DNA of 6,982 nucleotides from a candidate division GN15 bacterium. Lineage in GTDB: Bacteria > Zixibacteria > MSB-5A5 > GN15 > FEB-12. The stretch is taken from assembly GCA_014729205.1 (NCBI GenBank), contig WJKG01000309.1, positions 1 to 6,982 of the forward strand, in the 5' to 3' direction. The notes beneath the pieces were generated by a model. That model was not told the DNA's origin and did not search any database. It worked only from the letters and a program-made list of their open reading frames with translations. This document shows, piece by piece, positions 1 to 6,359 of the stretch; the stretch's first letter is position 1; the number at the start of each line of letters is the position of its first letter. Made by a program: the position numbers and the translations under genes.

Positions 1-1101
1 ATCTACCGTATCCCGCAGGAGGGTTCGGCAGACATCAAGATGGGGGCACAGTTGATCGTCCGCGACTCGCAGATGGCGATTTTCTTCAAGGATGGTCATG
101 CGGCGGATTCATTTGCAACCGGTCGGCACACGCTGTCGACGCTCAACTTGCCCATCTTAACCCGCCTTCTGGCGTTCCCCTTCGGGTTCAACTCGCCGTT
201 TCGGGCTGAGGTTTACTTCGTCAATCTCAAGGTCTTCACCGATCTGAAATGGGGTACCAAGCACCCGGTCACCTTCCAGGACTCCAAGCTGGGGCTGATA
301 CGTCTTCGTGGTCACGGTGCTTTCACAATGCGTATTGTCGAGCCGCAATTGTTTCTCAACAGCATCGTGGGGCGGCAGGCCAAGTACACGTCGGACGAGA
401 TCCAGGGGTACCTTCGCGATGTTATCATCGCCCGGCTCAACGACCTGCTGGGTGAACAGCTCGACAGTATCCTGAATCTGCCGGCCATTTATACTGAACT
501 GGCTGATCAGTTCAAGGGTGTTGTCAGAGCTGAGTTCGAGAAGTACGGACTGGAACTGGTTGACTTCTATATCTCGTCCATTACGCCTCCGGATGAAGTC
601 TCCAAGATGATTGACCAGCGTTCCGGTATGGAAGCGGTTGGTAATCTGGACAAGTTCCTGAAGTACGAGATGGCCAAGGGGATCGGTCAGCCGGGCGGCG
701 GTGGCCAGGCCGGTGCTGGAATTGGCATGGCGGCCGGTGTGGGCCTGATGATGCCCGGAATGCTGAGCAAGGCGTTCGCACCGGAACAGACAGAGCTTCG
801 CGAAGCTCCTGTTGCCACGGTCACCTGTCCCACGTGCCACACCGACACGCCGGAACAGTCGCGGTATTGCTACCGCTGCGGTCAGGCGATGACGGCCCAG
901 AATATGTGTCCAAGTTGTGGTAAGGAACTGCCCACGGAGGCCAGTTTCTGTATGCACTGTGGTCACAAGCTCGACGCCAAGCCTTCGTGTCCGCATTGCC
1001 AGGCGGAGCTTATCGCGGGCTCCAAGTTCTGTGGCGAATGTGGTAAACCGGTCCAGGGTAACAACGGTCCTGAGAATGCAGACGACGGCGGCAACGACTA
1101 A
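1..1101 (+). CDS. SPFH/Band 7 domain protein with three C-terminal zinc ribbons (YdjI-like), 5'-truncated by window edge
   Basis: The reading frame is open from base 1, reading IYRIPQEGSADIK ahead of the Met codon at 40. That segment matches the expected N-terminal part of this family, so the true start lies upstream and the Met at 40 is internal. Counting from that Met, residues 1-205 form the SPFH/Band 7 domain of the YdjI or 'virion core protein-like' type, with the family-like strings MGAQLIVRDSQMAIFFKDG, FGFNSPFRAEVYF and FTDLKWGT. Residues 214-246 are a Gly/Ala/Met-rich, mildly hydrophobic linker. Three CxxC-x10-CxxC zinc ribbons follow at C263/266/277/280, C290/293/304/307 and C317/320/331/334, then a short acidic tail. 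SPFH proteins usually oligomerise at membranes; this one shows no obvious transmembrane helix in the visible part. It overlaps the next gene by 26 bp, suggesting co-translation. The family call is firm; the cellular role is not known from the sequence. Confidence 0.9.
   Translation: MYRIPQEGSADIKMGAQLIVRDSQMAIFFKDGHAADSFATGRHTLSTLNLPILTRLLAFPFGFNSPFRAEVYFVNLKVFTDLKWGTKHPVTFQDSKLGLIRLRGHGAFTMRIVEPQLFLNSIVGRQAKYTSDEIQGYLRDVIIARLNDLLGEQLDSILNLPAIYTELADQFKGVVRAEFEKYGLELVDFYISSITPPDEVSKMIDQRSGMEAVGNLDKFLKYEMAKGIGQPGGGGQAGAGIGMAAGVGLMMPGMLSKAFAPEQTELREAPVATVTCPTCHTDTPEQSRYCYRCGQAMTAQNMCPSCGKELPTEASFCMHCGHKLDAKPSCPHCQAELIAGSKFCGECGKPVQGNNGPENADDGGND
826..1041 (+). repeat. Three tandem zinc ribbons, exact 27-codon period
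   Basis: The first cysteines of the three CxxC-x10-CxxC modules fall at residues 263, 290 and 317 (counted from the Met at 40), exactly 27 residues (81 bp) apart. All four cysteines are intact in each module. The shared pattern is C-P-x-C followed ten residues later by C-x-x-C-G. The modules differ elsewhere, so this is an old protein-level repeat rather than a recent DNA duplication. Confidence 0.85.
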
Positions 1102-2497
1102 AAAGAAGCAGGGCTTCTATATTGAGGTCGGGTGTCCCGGTTGTGGCGGGTCGCTCGAACTCGAGGATGACTTCTTTGTTCTCGACTGCAACCACTGTGG
1201 TTCGGTGCTTCGGGTGACCATGCCCGCTGTACCGCCGGCGTACGTGGTGCACTCGAATATCGACCAGCGGGAGTTGCGGTTCAAGATTGACCGTCATCTC
1301 AAAGAAAACAACCTGCCGCTGACCAATTCCCAGCTCCACGTCAAGCGGATCTACTATCCCTACTGGAAGATTGATGCCATTGTGCTTAAGATCCGCAACC
1401 GTATCGACACGCGAGAGATCGTCAGCGAGGACGGGGAGTCTCAGGGCGAAACGGTTGAGACGCGCAAGACCGATATCACTTTGGCGCCCTACACCCTGAC
1501 AGTAGCGGCGGGAGACGAAATCGATGGTGTGCCATCATCGTTAGGCCTGCGGTCCGAGTATCTGAAGATTCGGCCATATTCCGTTGATAATGTACAGGAT
1601 GAATTCCATGCGCTGCCGGTCATTATTCCCTGGGAACGGGCGTTTGACGCGGCGAATTCCTCGGCCTCGAGTACGAACATGATTGAGATCGCGGCCTTCG
1701 GGCGCAATTCGACCGAACTGTTCATGCCGCGCGCATCGATAGTCTATATGCCAATCCTGTTGACCGAGACCTATGGGTCCGGTGGGGTCACGCGGTACGT
1801 TGTCGACGGTGTTACCGGCCGTGTTCTCAACAACGAGCAGCGGCAGGAGCGAGAGGTCGAACGGCTGGGCGATCCGGTGCCGATTGAGTTCGGGCAGCTT
1901 GGCGTCGATTTCCATCGATGCGGCAATTGCGGGGTAGACCTGCCGCCAGTGCAGTCGTATGTCTATGTCTGCAATAACTGTTTCCAGGCGACATACTTGG
2001 AGCAGAACAGCGCCGTCACGCAACAGATTCTGGTTGCCGATGATCCCCGGGCCGAAAAAGACGGTTTGTACCCGTTCTGGGTGATGTCATTGGCGGGCAG
2101 CGATCAGGCGGCGATTCGGCGTCTGTTTGGAGGTATCTACGATTCCGATTCGCTGGTGATCCCGGCGTTTCGGATGGCCAATTTCGAGACCGTCTATCGG
2201 TTGACGCGTCGCATGTCCTCGGCCTATCCTAAGCTGAGTACGGCCGAACTGGCTGAGTTTGATCGGCGCGCTATGCCGGCAACACTGGGGCCAACCGAGG
2301 CCCAGGTGCTGGCCGGGGTGATGATTGCCCGGGAAAAGGCCGCCCGTCAGGGCAAGTTTGAGGGTAGCGCGGAACCGGTGATGCCGGTTAGCATGCGGCT
2401 GTTGTATCTGCCCTTTCACCCTGAGAGCTACTTCATGGTCGATTCCGTTATCCAGACGGTTACATTCGAGAAGAACCAGGTCCCATCGGCCCGCTAA
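1076..2497 (+). CDS. Uncharacterised protein with two zinc ribbons and recurring YxP-aromatic motifs
   Basis: This is a 473-residue protein of unknown function. The frame extends upstream to an ATG at 917, but the 53 residues added there are Arg/Ser/Val-rich and come from the zinc-ribbon region of gene 1 read out of frame. The ATG at 1076 is therefore chosen; its Shine-Dalgarno is weak, which fits coupling to the gene it overlaps by 26 bp. Two zinc ribbons are visible: C20/C23 with C38/C41, and C282/C285 with C299/C302. Tyr-Pro motifs recur at 93-97 (YYPYW), 224-227 (YMPI), 332-335 (YPFW-type) and 444-447 (YLPF), and the order ribbon, YPxW, YxP is seen twice, suggesting two related halves. 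There is no signal peptide and no convincing transmembrane segment, so it is probably cytosolic. Proteins with similar ribbons are often labelled TFIIB-type or PriA-like, but no helicase motif is present. A partnership with the adjacent SPFH protein is the best contextual inference. Confidence 0.85.
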   Translation: MQTTAATTKKKQGFYIEVGCPGCGGSLELEDDFFVLDCNHCGSVLRVTMPAVPPAYVVHSNIDQRELRFKIDRHLKENNLPLTNSQLHVKRIYYPYWKIDAIVLKIRNRIDTREIVSEDGESQGETVETRKTDITLAPYTLTVAAGDEIDGVPSSLGLRSEYLKIRPYSVDNVQDEFHALPVIIPWERAFDAANSSASSTNMIEIAAFGRNSTELFMPRASIVYMPILLTETYGSGGVTRYVVDGVTGRVLNNEQRQEREVERLGDPVPIEFGQLGVDFHRCGNCGVDLPPVQSYVYVCNNCFQATYLEQNSAVTQQILVADDPRAEKDGLYPFWVMSLAGSDQAAIRRLFGGIYDSDSLVIPAFRMANFETVYRLTRRMSSAYPKLSTAELAEFDRRAMPATLGPTEAQVLAGVMIAREKAARQGKFEGSAEPVMPVSMRLLYLPFHPESYFMVDSVIQTVTFEKNQVPSAR

Positions 2498-2502
2498 GCG
2501 GG
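2490..2502 (+). terminator. Small GC hairpin around the gene 2 stop codon; weak terminator candidate
   Basis: CCCGC (2490-2494) and GCGGG (2498-2502) pair perfectly around a three-base loop that is the TAA stop codon. The stem is only 5 bp and no T-run follows, so this is not a convincing intrinsic terminator. It may be coincidence, or a minor RNA-end or stop-proximal structure. Confidence 0.2.
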
Positions 2503-2554
2503 AACTCCCTTAAGTCTTGCGGTTACAATAAGTACGACTTCTCACCGATCTGGC

Positions 2555-2583
2555 TTGCCGTCTTTGGACAGCCGCCTTATATT
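2555..2583 (+). promoter_or_regulatory. Candidate sigma-70-type promoter for the downstream operon
   Basis: TTGCCG at 2555-2560 (four of six matches to the -35 consensus) is separated by 17 bp from TATATT at 2578-2583 (five of six matches to the -10 consensus). Transcription would start near 2590, leaving a leader of roughly 140 bases before the GTG at 2732. The call rests on consensus matching alone; the host's sigma-factor preferences are unknown, and FCB lineages may use a different -10 and -35. Confidence 0.3.
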
Positions 2584-2637
2584 CTCGTCTTATGCTAAGG
2601 AGGATGGCTCAGCCCACCTTGCTCACGAGCTAACCAG

Positions 2638-2657
2638 CACGGATACAGATATCCGTG
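2638..2657 (+). promoter_or_regulatory. Perfect 8-bp hairpin in the putative operon leader
   Basis: CACGGATA (2638-2645) and TATCCGTG (2650-2657) are perfect reverse complements around a CAGA tetraloop. There is no T-run after it, so it is unlikely to be an intrinsic terminator. It sits between the candidate promoter and the start of the propeller gene, so it could be a leader RNA structure or a dyad operator. GCTCAGC at 2607-2613 and GCTGAGC at 2670-2676 could pair as an outer stem, but a 7-bp match in this length is expected by chance. Confidence 0.3.
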
Positions 2658-2721
2658 GCAACAATTCATGCTGAGCGATCGGAGCCGGAGAGTGCGGTTT
2701 CGGTAGCGATGCAGAAATCGT

Positions 2722-2725
2722 GGAG
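2722..2725 (+). promoter_or_regulatory. Shine-Dalgarno GGAG that decides the propeller gene's start
   Basis: GGAG lies six bases before the GTG at 2732, a good ribosome-binding distance. It lies inside the coding sequence if the upstream in-frame GTG at 2720 is used, and that GTG has no clear Shine-Dalgarno of its own. This favours 2732 over 2720, and the resulting N-terminus (MRRFPILALL) begins a compact signal peptide. Confidence 0.5.
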
Positions 2726-2731
2726 ATCGTG

Positions 2732-5353
2732 GTGAGAAGATTTCCTATTCTGGCTCTGTTGTTCATTTCCCTGACCTGTACCCTTGTCTCGGCCGAGGTT
2801 ATTTCGGACTATCGACTTGGCAAAGAGCGCGATGAGTCCAAAGCCTCGGCACAGGATGGCGTCTCCAGCAACACGGCGGTCGATGTGGGCTCGTATGCGG
2901 GCGGCGTCATGCTGGCGACCGGCAGCGGAATCAACTACAGTAACGACCGGGGAGAAACCTGGGAGATCTGGAACGAGCTTGACGGCATGCCCAGCAGTAA
3001 CATCTCCGCCCTCTACAGTGGTGGTGCGAGAATCTGGGCAGGTAACAACCGCAGCGAGTTAGTAAGGGGTGTGCTGACGACACTGTCCGAGGGGGTGTCG
3101 TTTTCCTCCGACGGTGGAACCAGCTGGACGCAGGTCGATTTCAGCGAGACCGGGCAGGACATCCAGTACGTTTGGGGTGGTGATCGAATCGTCTATGATA
3201 TCTCCGGTCACACGGATCTGTCTGACGATGAGGACTGGGTGTTTTTCACCGCCTTTGCCGGTGGCCTGCTGGGTTCGCGTGATGGTGGCGCCAACTGGCA
3301 GCGGATCTATCGTCAGCCCTCGGATTCCTTCCAGTTCCAGGGGAACGCGCAGCCCTCGCTGGGGAATCGGTTCTTCTCGTGCAAGACCGATACCACGCAC
3401 AATGATACCCTGTTCCTCTGGGTGGGGACGGCCGGCGGGTTCTTCCAGTATGTGTTCGCTGCGCCAAAGGACAAACTGTTTAACAAGTACATCCCGAATA
3501 TCGAGCTCTGCAATAGTTGCGCCGGCGATACCAGCTGGATCTGGTTTGGCGGCAATTTCGGCGTGTCTCGTCGTCGGTTGGAGGGCGGGCCGTTCATTTC
3601 ACGCTTCGGGGAGCATGGGTTGCGTGGGCCGTTCACTTCGGCCATCCACGAGACCCAGGGACGTCTGCTGGTGGGAAGTCTGGATGAGCGCGGTGGTATC
3701 TCGCAGGGATTGGCGTACTCCGATGATTCCGGTGCCACGTTTGTGCCTCTGACGTTGTTTGATCAGTACTTCGCCGGAAGCGGCGCTGAGATAGCGGATT
3801 TCTCTGATATCAGTAACCGGACCTACATGGCCGCGGGTGGTGCAGGCCTGTGGGTGACCGAAAACAAGGGCGATGACTGGAGCCGGGTTTGGGCTGATTC
3901 CTCGGATACCAGCCTCACCACCCCGTTCAACCGTGTCCGCTCCGTGTACGCCAACAACGACACGCTCCGGCTCGGTACTGATACGGGTATGGTGTCACTC
4001 TTTCTGGACCCTTCGGGCGTGATAGACTCGTTCCGCTACTCGCCGTTCGCCGATTCCGACACCAGTGGTGCCCAGATAGTCCAGATTCGAGAGCAGTTCT
4101 TTGTCGATACCGCCAGCGGTGATGTTGATTCCAGCGCTCTGTGGACCGTGCACTGGCCGTACACGAGGTCGGGAACGCACATGGTCGGCCGCTCCAGCGA
4201 TGGTGGCGTGACCTGGCAGTACCTGCGAATCGATGTAGTGAATTATGATGTCAATTTCCTGGGTGACACCGCCTTCGTTTGTGGCGATCTGGGTATCCGG
4301 TTCACGACAACTGGTGGCGACCCGACCGTGTTCTATCGGGTGGAAGAGTATGTTGACGATCGGAAGGTCGATGAGCTCTTGCAGGATACGATTCTGACGG
4401 TCGAGGTGCGCGGTGACACGATCCTGTGGGGCACCCACAACGGGTACGCGCTGTCGACTGATGGCGGTGCAACCTACGATATCGTACGGCCGAATGTAAA
4501 TCTGTACGCGCCCGATGTGGCAGTACGCTACGCTGCTGATTTTGTGGATGTAACGGGCGAGTGGATTATCGCAATTGGTGTCGAAGATCCCCGCGGAGCG
4601 GATGTCGAGAACAACCTGAGCCGCGTATGGATTTCCATGCGACCAACAACTTTCGGCGAGCCGGGAGTAGCGCGTGGTATCTGGGAGCCAGTGACGGACT
4701 CTCTTGGAGATACCACACGGTATGCGCTCACGTGGCAGAAACTGTATGATGATTTTGCGTGGAATATCGCCTTCAATGGCGATACCGCTTACCTCGCTAC
4801 CAGCGATGGTTTACTGATGGCCGATGCCGGCAGCCCCGACGAGGATGATATTGAGTGGGAGCAGATTGAATTCCTTGACGAGAACAACCAGCGGCTGGTT
4901 CTGGCGGATGCCGAGGTATACGGTGTGGGTGCTGTTGGCACTGATCTGTGGGTCGGCAATGAGGACCGCAATCTGCGGATAGATTTGACATCGGCAGATC
5001 TGGCGGCGAAGGATGCCTTCTACGTAGAGGATACAGAGACACCCGATGATGAGGTGTATGCCTTTCCGGTTCCGTACAGCCACCAGTACAATCTGGGTGT
5101 CGATTTCCACTTCACGTTGACGGAACCGACGACGGTGACGATCGAAGTGTACGACTTCGCCATGAACCTTGTGCGTCGGGTAGTGGACAACGAACAGTTC
5201 CCGGCAGGAATCTACCCGCAATCCGGCAGTCTTCGTCCCGTATGGGACGGGCGCAACGGTCACGGCGATGAAGTGGCCGTGGGGGTTTACTACTTCAAGG
5301 TCGAGTTGGGTACTGGTGATATCCGTTGGGGCAAGCTGGCGGTCATGCCGTAA
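2732..5353 (+). CDS. Secreted Asp-box (BNR-like) beta-propeller protein with C-terminal FlgD-Ig/T9SS-like domain
   Basis: This 873-residue protein was read from GTG 2732; an in-frame GTG at 2720 would add four residues. Residues 1-21 are a signal peptide (Arg-Arg, then a hydrophobic core, with cleavage expected after Val-Ser-Ala). The body carries Asp-box motifs (SxDxGxTW-like) at about 70-77, 125-132, 182-189, 330-337, 376-383, 488-495 and 575-582, plus a degenerate one near 525-534. Such motifs mark the turns of sialidase/YCF48-type beta-propeller blades. Strings such as LWVGTAGG and ILWGTHNGY resemble other blade strands. About 750 residues at roughly 50 per blade would allow around 14 blades, perhaps two propellers. 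Residues about 775-873 resemble a FlgD-Ig or T9SS type A sorting domain: AFPVPYS early, WDGR at 838-841, then GVYYFKVEL and a short basic end. No sialidase catalytic set is evident, so an enzymatic role is not claimed. The next gene starts 9 bp downstream. Confidence 0.85.
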   Translation: MRRFPILALLFISLTCTLVSAEVISDYRLGKERDESKASAQDGVSSNTAVDVGSYAGGVMLATGSGINYSNDRGETWEIWNELDGMPSSNISALYSGGARIWAGNNRSELVRGVLTTLSEGVSFSSDGGTSWTQVDFSETGQDIQYVWGGDRIVYDISGHTDLSDDEDWVFFTAFAGGLLGSRDGGANWQRIYRQPSDSFQFQGNAQPSLGNRFFSCKTDTTHNDTLFLWVGTAGGFFQYVFAAPKDKLFNKYIPNIELCNSCAGDTSWIWFGGNFGVSRRRLEGGPFISRFGEHGLRGPFTSAIHETQGRLLVGSLDERGGISQGLAYSDDSGATFVPLTLFDQYFAGSGAEIADFSDISNRTYMAAGGAGLWVTENKGDDWSRVWADSSDTSLTTPFNRVRSVYANNDTLRLGTDTGMVSLFLDPSGVIDSFRYSPFADSDTSGAQIVQIREQFFVDTASGDVDSSALWTVHWPYTRSGTHMVGRSSDGGVTWQYLRIDVVNYDVNFLGDTAFVCGDLGIRFTTTGGDPTVFYRVEEYVDDRKVDELLQDTILTVEVRGDTILWGTHNGYALSTDGGATYDIVRPNVNLYAPDVAVRYAADFVDVTGEWIIAIGVEDPRGADVENNLSRVWISMRPTTFGEPGVARGIWEPVTDSLGDTTRYALTWQKLYDDFAWNIAFNGDTAYLATSDGLLMADAGSPDEDDIEWEQIEFLDENNQRLVLADAEVYGVGAVGTDLWVGNEDRNLRIDLTSADLAAKDAFYVEDTETPDDEVYAFPVPYSHQYNLGVDFHFTLTEPTTVTIEVYDFAMNLVRRVVDNEQFPAGIYPQSGSLRPVWDGRNGHGDEVAVGVYYFKVELGTGDIRWGKLAVMP

Positions 5354-5362
5354 GGAGTTGTC

Positions 5363-6346
5363 ATGCGAAAGTTTGCAGTCATTTCAATACTGGTTCTTGC
5401 CTCGGCGATGACGGCCTGGTCGGCCGACGGTGACGGTGGGTATGTGGGCAGCTACCTTCAGGTACCGATCGGAGCCCGCCCGACCGCCATGGGTGGTGCG
5501 TATATCGCAGTGGCCAACGATGGCGCCGGGGCACTGTACAATCCCGCCGGGCTGAGTACCATCGAGAAGAAGATGTTTGCCAGCTCCTACCGGGCCATGG
5601 ATCTGGATCGAAAACTTGGCTACCTGTTTCTTATGTTCCCCACGCGACTCAACTCGTCGCTGGGTTTTCACTACTTGTACGCGGGCTCGGGTGATGTCGA
5701 CGCGCGCAACACCGATGGTGACTTGCTGGGCTGGCAACTGGCGGAGAACCACCACGTCTTCAGCGTGATTTTCGCCAAGCGATTCGAGCGGTGGTTCTCG
5801 GCGGGGATCAAAATGAACTACATGTATACCCGCTATTGGGAGATGAGTGCCAATACGGTCGGGTTCGACCTGGGGACGATGTTCTATGTAAGTCAGTTGT
5901 TCAACCGGGTCCAGCGCGACAAATTTCCGGTTCAGGATATCCGGGTCGGTCTGACGCTGCGCGCGGTGGGAGCTACCTTCGACTGGAACAGCGAGGAGTA
6001 TGTCACCGAGCATCTGGGACGATCTTTCCCGGCTGTGGAGCAGCAGGATGACTTCCCGATGGAGTATGGTCTGGGGTTATCCGGACGGCTGTTGGATCGT
6101 CGTTTGTGGGTGGCTACGGATGTGAAGAAGAACGTTGAGCAGGACCTGATGTTGCACGCGGGCGCGGAGTATTTCATCAAGCCGCAGTTTGCGGTGCGCG
6201 CCGGCTTCAGCGATGGGCGCCTGACGGCGGGTACGGGCTACGTCTTCAATCTGGGCGGCCAGGTACTGGCTGTTGACTACGCCTTCGCGACTGACAAGGT
6301 GGATGAAGGTTCCGAACACATCTTCTCCTTTGATATCCTGTTTTGA
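5363..6346 (+). CDS. PorV/PorQ-family outer-membrane beta-barrel protein
   Basis: This is a 327-residue, apparently complete protein. GGAG at 5354-5357 lies five bases before the ATG. Residues 1-21 form a signal peptide (cleavage expected in AWSA|DG). The family hallmark follows near the mature N-terminus: LQVPIGARPTAMGGAY at 32-47 and YNPAGLS at 59-65. The rest alternates polar and aromatic strands as in a FadL-like 14-stranded barrel, and the chain ends in a strand closing with Phe (FSFDILF), a common outer-membrane insertion signal. PorV is the type IX secretion component that shuttles cargo from the translocon to the attachment complex, and PorQ is a relative. Many FCB genomes carry several paralogues with no proven role, so a specific PorV function is not claimed. 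It sits 9 bp after the propeller gene and 13 bp before a second family member, which indicates one operon. Confidence 0.88.
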   Translation: MRKFAVISILVLASAMTAWSADGDGGYVGSYLQVPIGARPTAMGGAYIAVANDGAGALYNPAGLSTIEKKMFASSYRAMDLDRKLGYLFLMFPTRLNSSLGFHYLYAGSGDVDARNTDGDLLGWQLAENHHVFSVIFAKRFERWFSAGIKMNYMYTRYWEMSANTVGFDLGTMFYVSQLFNRVQRDKFPVQDIRVGLTLRAVGATFDWNSEEYVTEHLGRSFPAVEQQDDFPMEYGLGLSGRLLDRRLWVATDVKKNVEQDLMLHAGAEYFIKPQFAVRAGFSDGRLTAGTGYVFNLGGQVLAVDYAFATDKVDEGSEHIFSFDILF

Positions 6347-6359
6347 GAGGTAAGGCAGC

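Larger units (their letters stand above)
2498..2731 (+). other. Intergenic region between the zinc-ribbon pair and the secretion-type operon
   Basis: This 234-bp stretch carries no credible protein gene on either strand. It contains the 3' arm of a stop-codon hairpin, a candidate promoter near 2555-2583, a perfect 8-bp hairpin at 2638-2657 and the ribosome binding site of the next gene. An AAGGAGG at about 2598-2604 runs directly into an ATG, but with almost no spacer, and that frame stops after nine residues. This is the only sizeable gap in the window and the natural place for the downstream operon's control region. Confidence 0.6.

Noticed and set aside
157..996. A 279-codon open frame on the minus strand opposite gene 1
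   Set aside because: It lies wholly opposite a well-recognised SPFH/zinc-ribbon gene, its product is Arg/Thr/His-rich with no recognisable domain, and long antisense frames are common in GC-rich coding DNA.
917..1075. N-terminal extension of gene 2 from an upstream ATG
   Set aside because: The 53 residues are an out-of-frame reading of gene 1's zinc ribbons, Arg/Ser/Val-rich and not protein-like; the ATG at 1076 begins just before the first ribbon.
2598..2633. AAGGAGG followed by ATG in the intergenic region, a possible small gene
   Set aside because: There is almost no spacer between the Shine-Dalgarno-like sequence and the ATG, and the frame stops after nine residues.
2732..2794. Lipoprotein signal in the propeller protein because of a Cys in the signal peptide
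   Set aside because: The residues before the Cys (S-L-T-C) do not match a lipobox, and a standard Val-Ser-Ala cleavage site follows.
3114..3752. A 212-codon + strand frame inside the propeller gene
   Set aside because: It is a shifted reading of the Asp-box gene, with Arg/Ser/Pro-rich low-information sequence and no domain.
4811..5263. A 150-codon minus-strand frame opposite the FlgD-Ig-like domain
   Set aside because: It is antisense to a domain with clear family features and shows no ribosome site or recognisable motif.
5384..6013. A 209-codon minus-strand frame opposite the first PorV-like gene
   Set aside because: It is antisense to a complete, well-supported outer-membrane protein gene and has no recognisable product.
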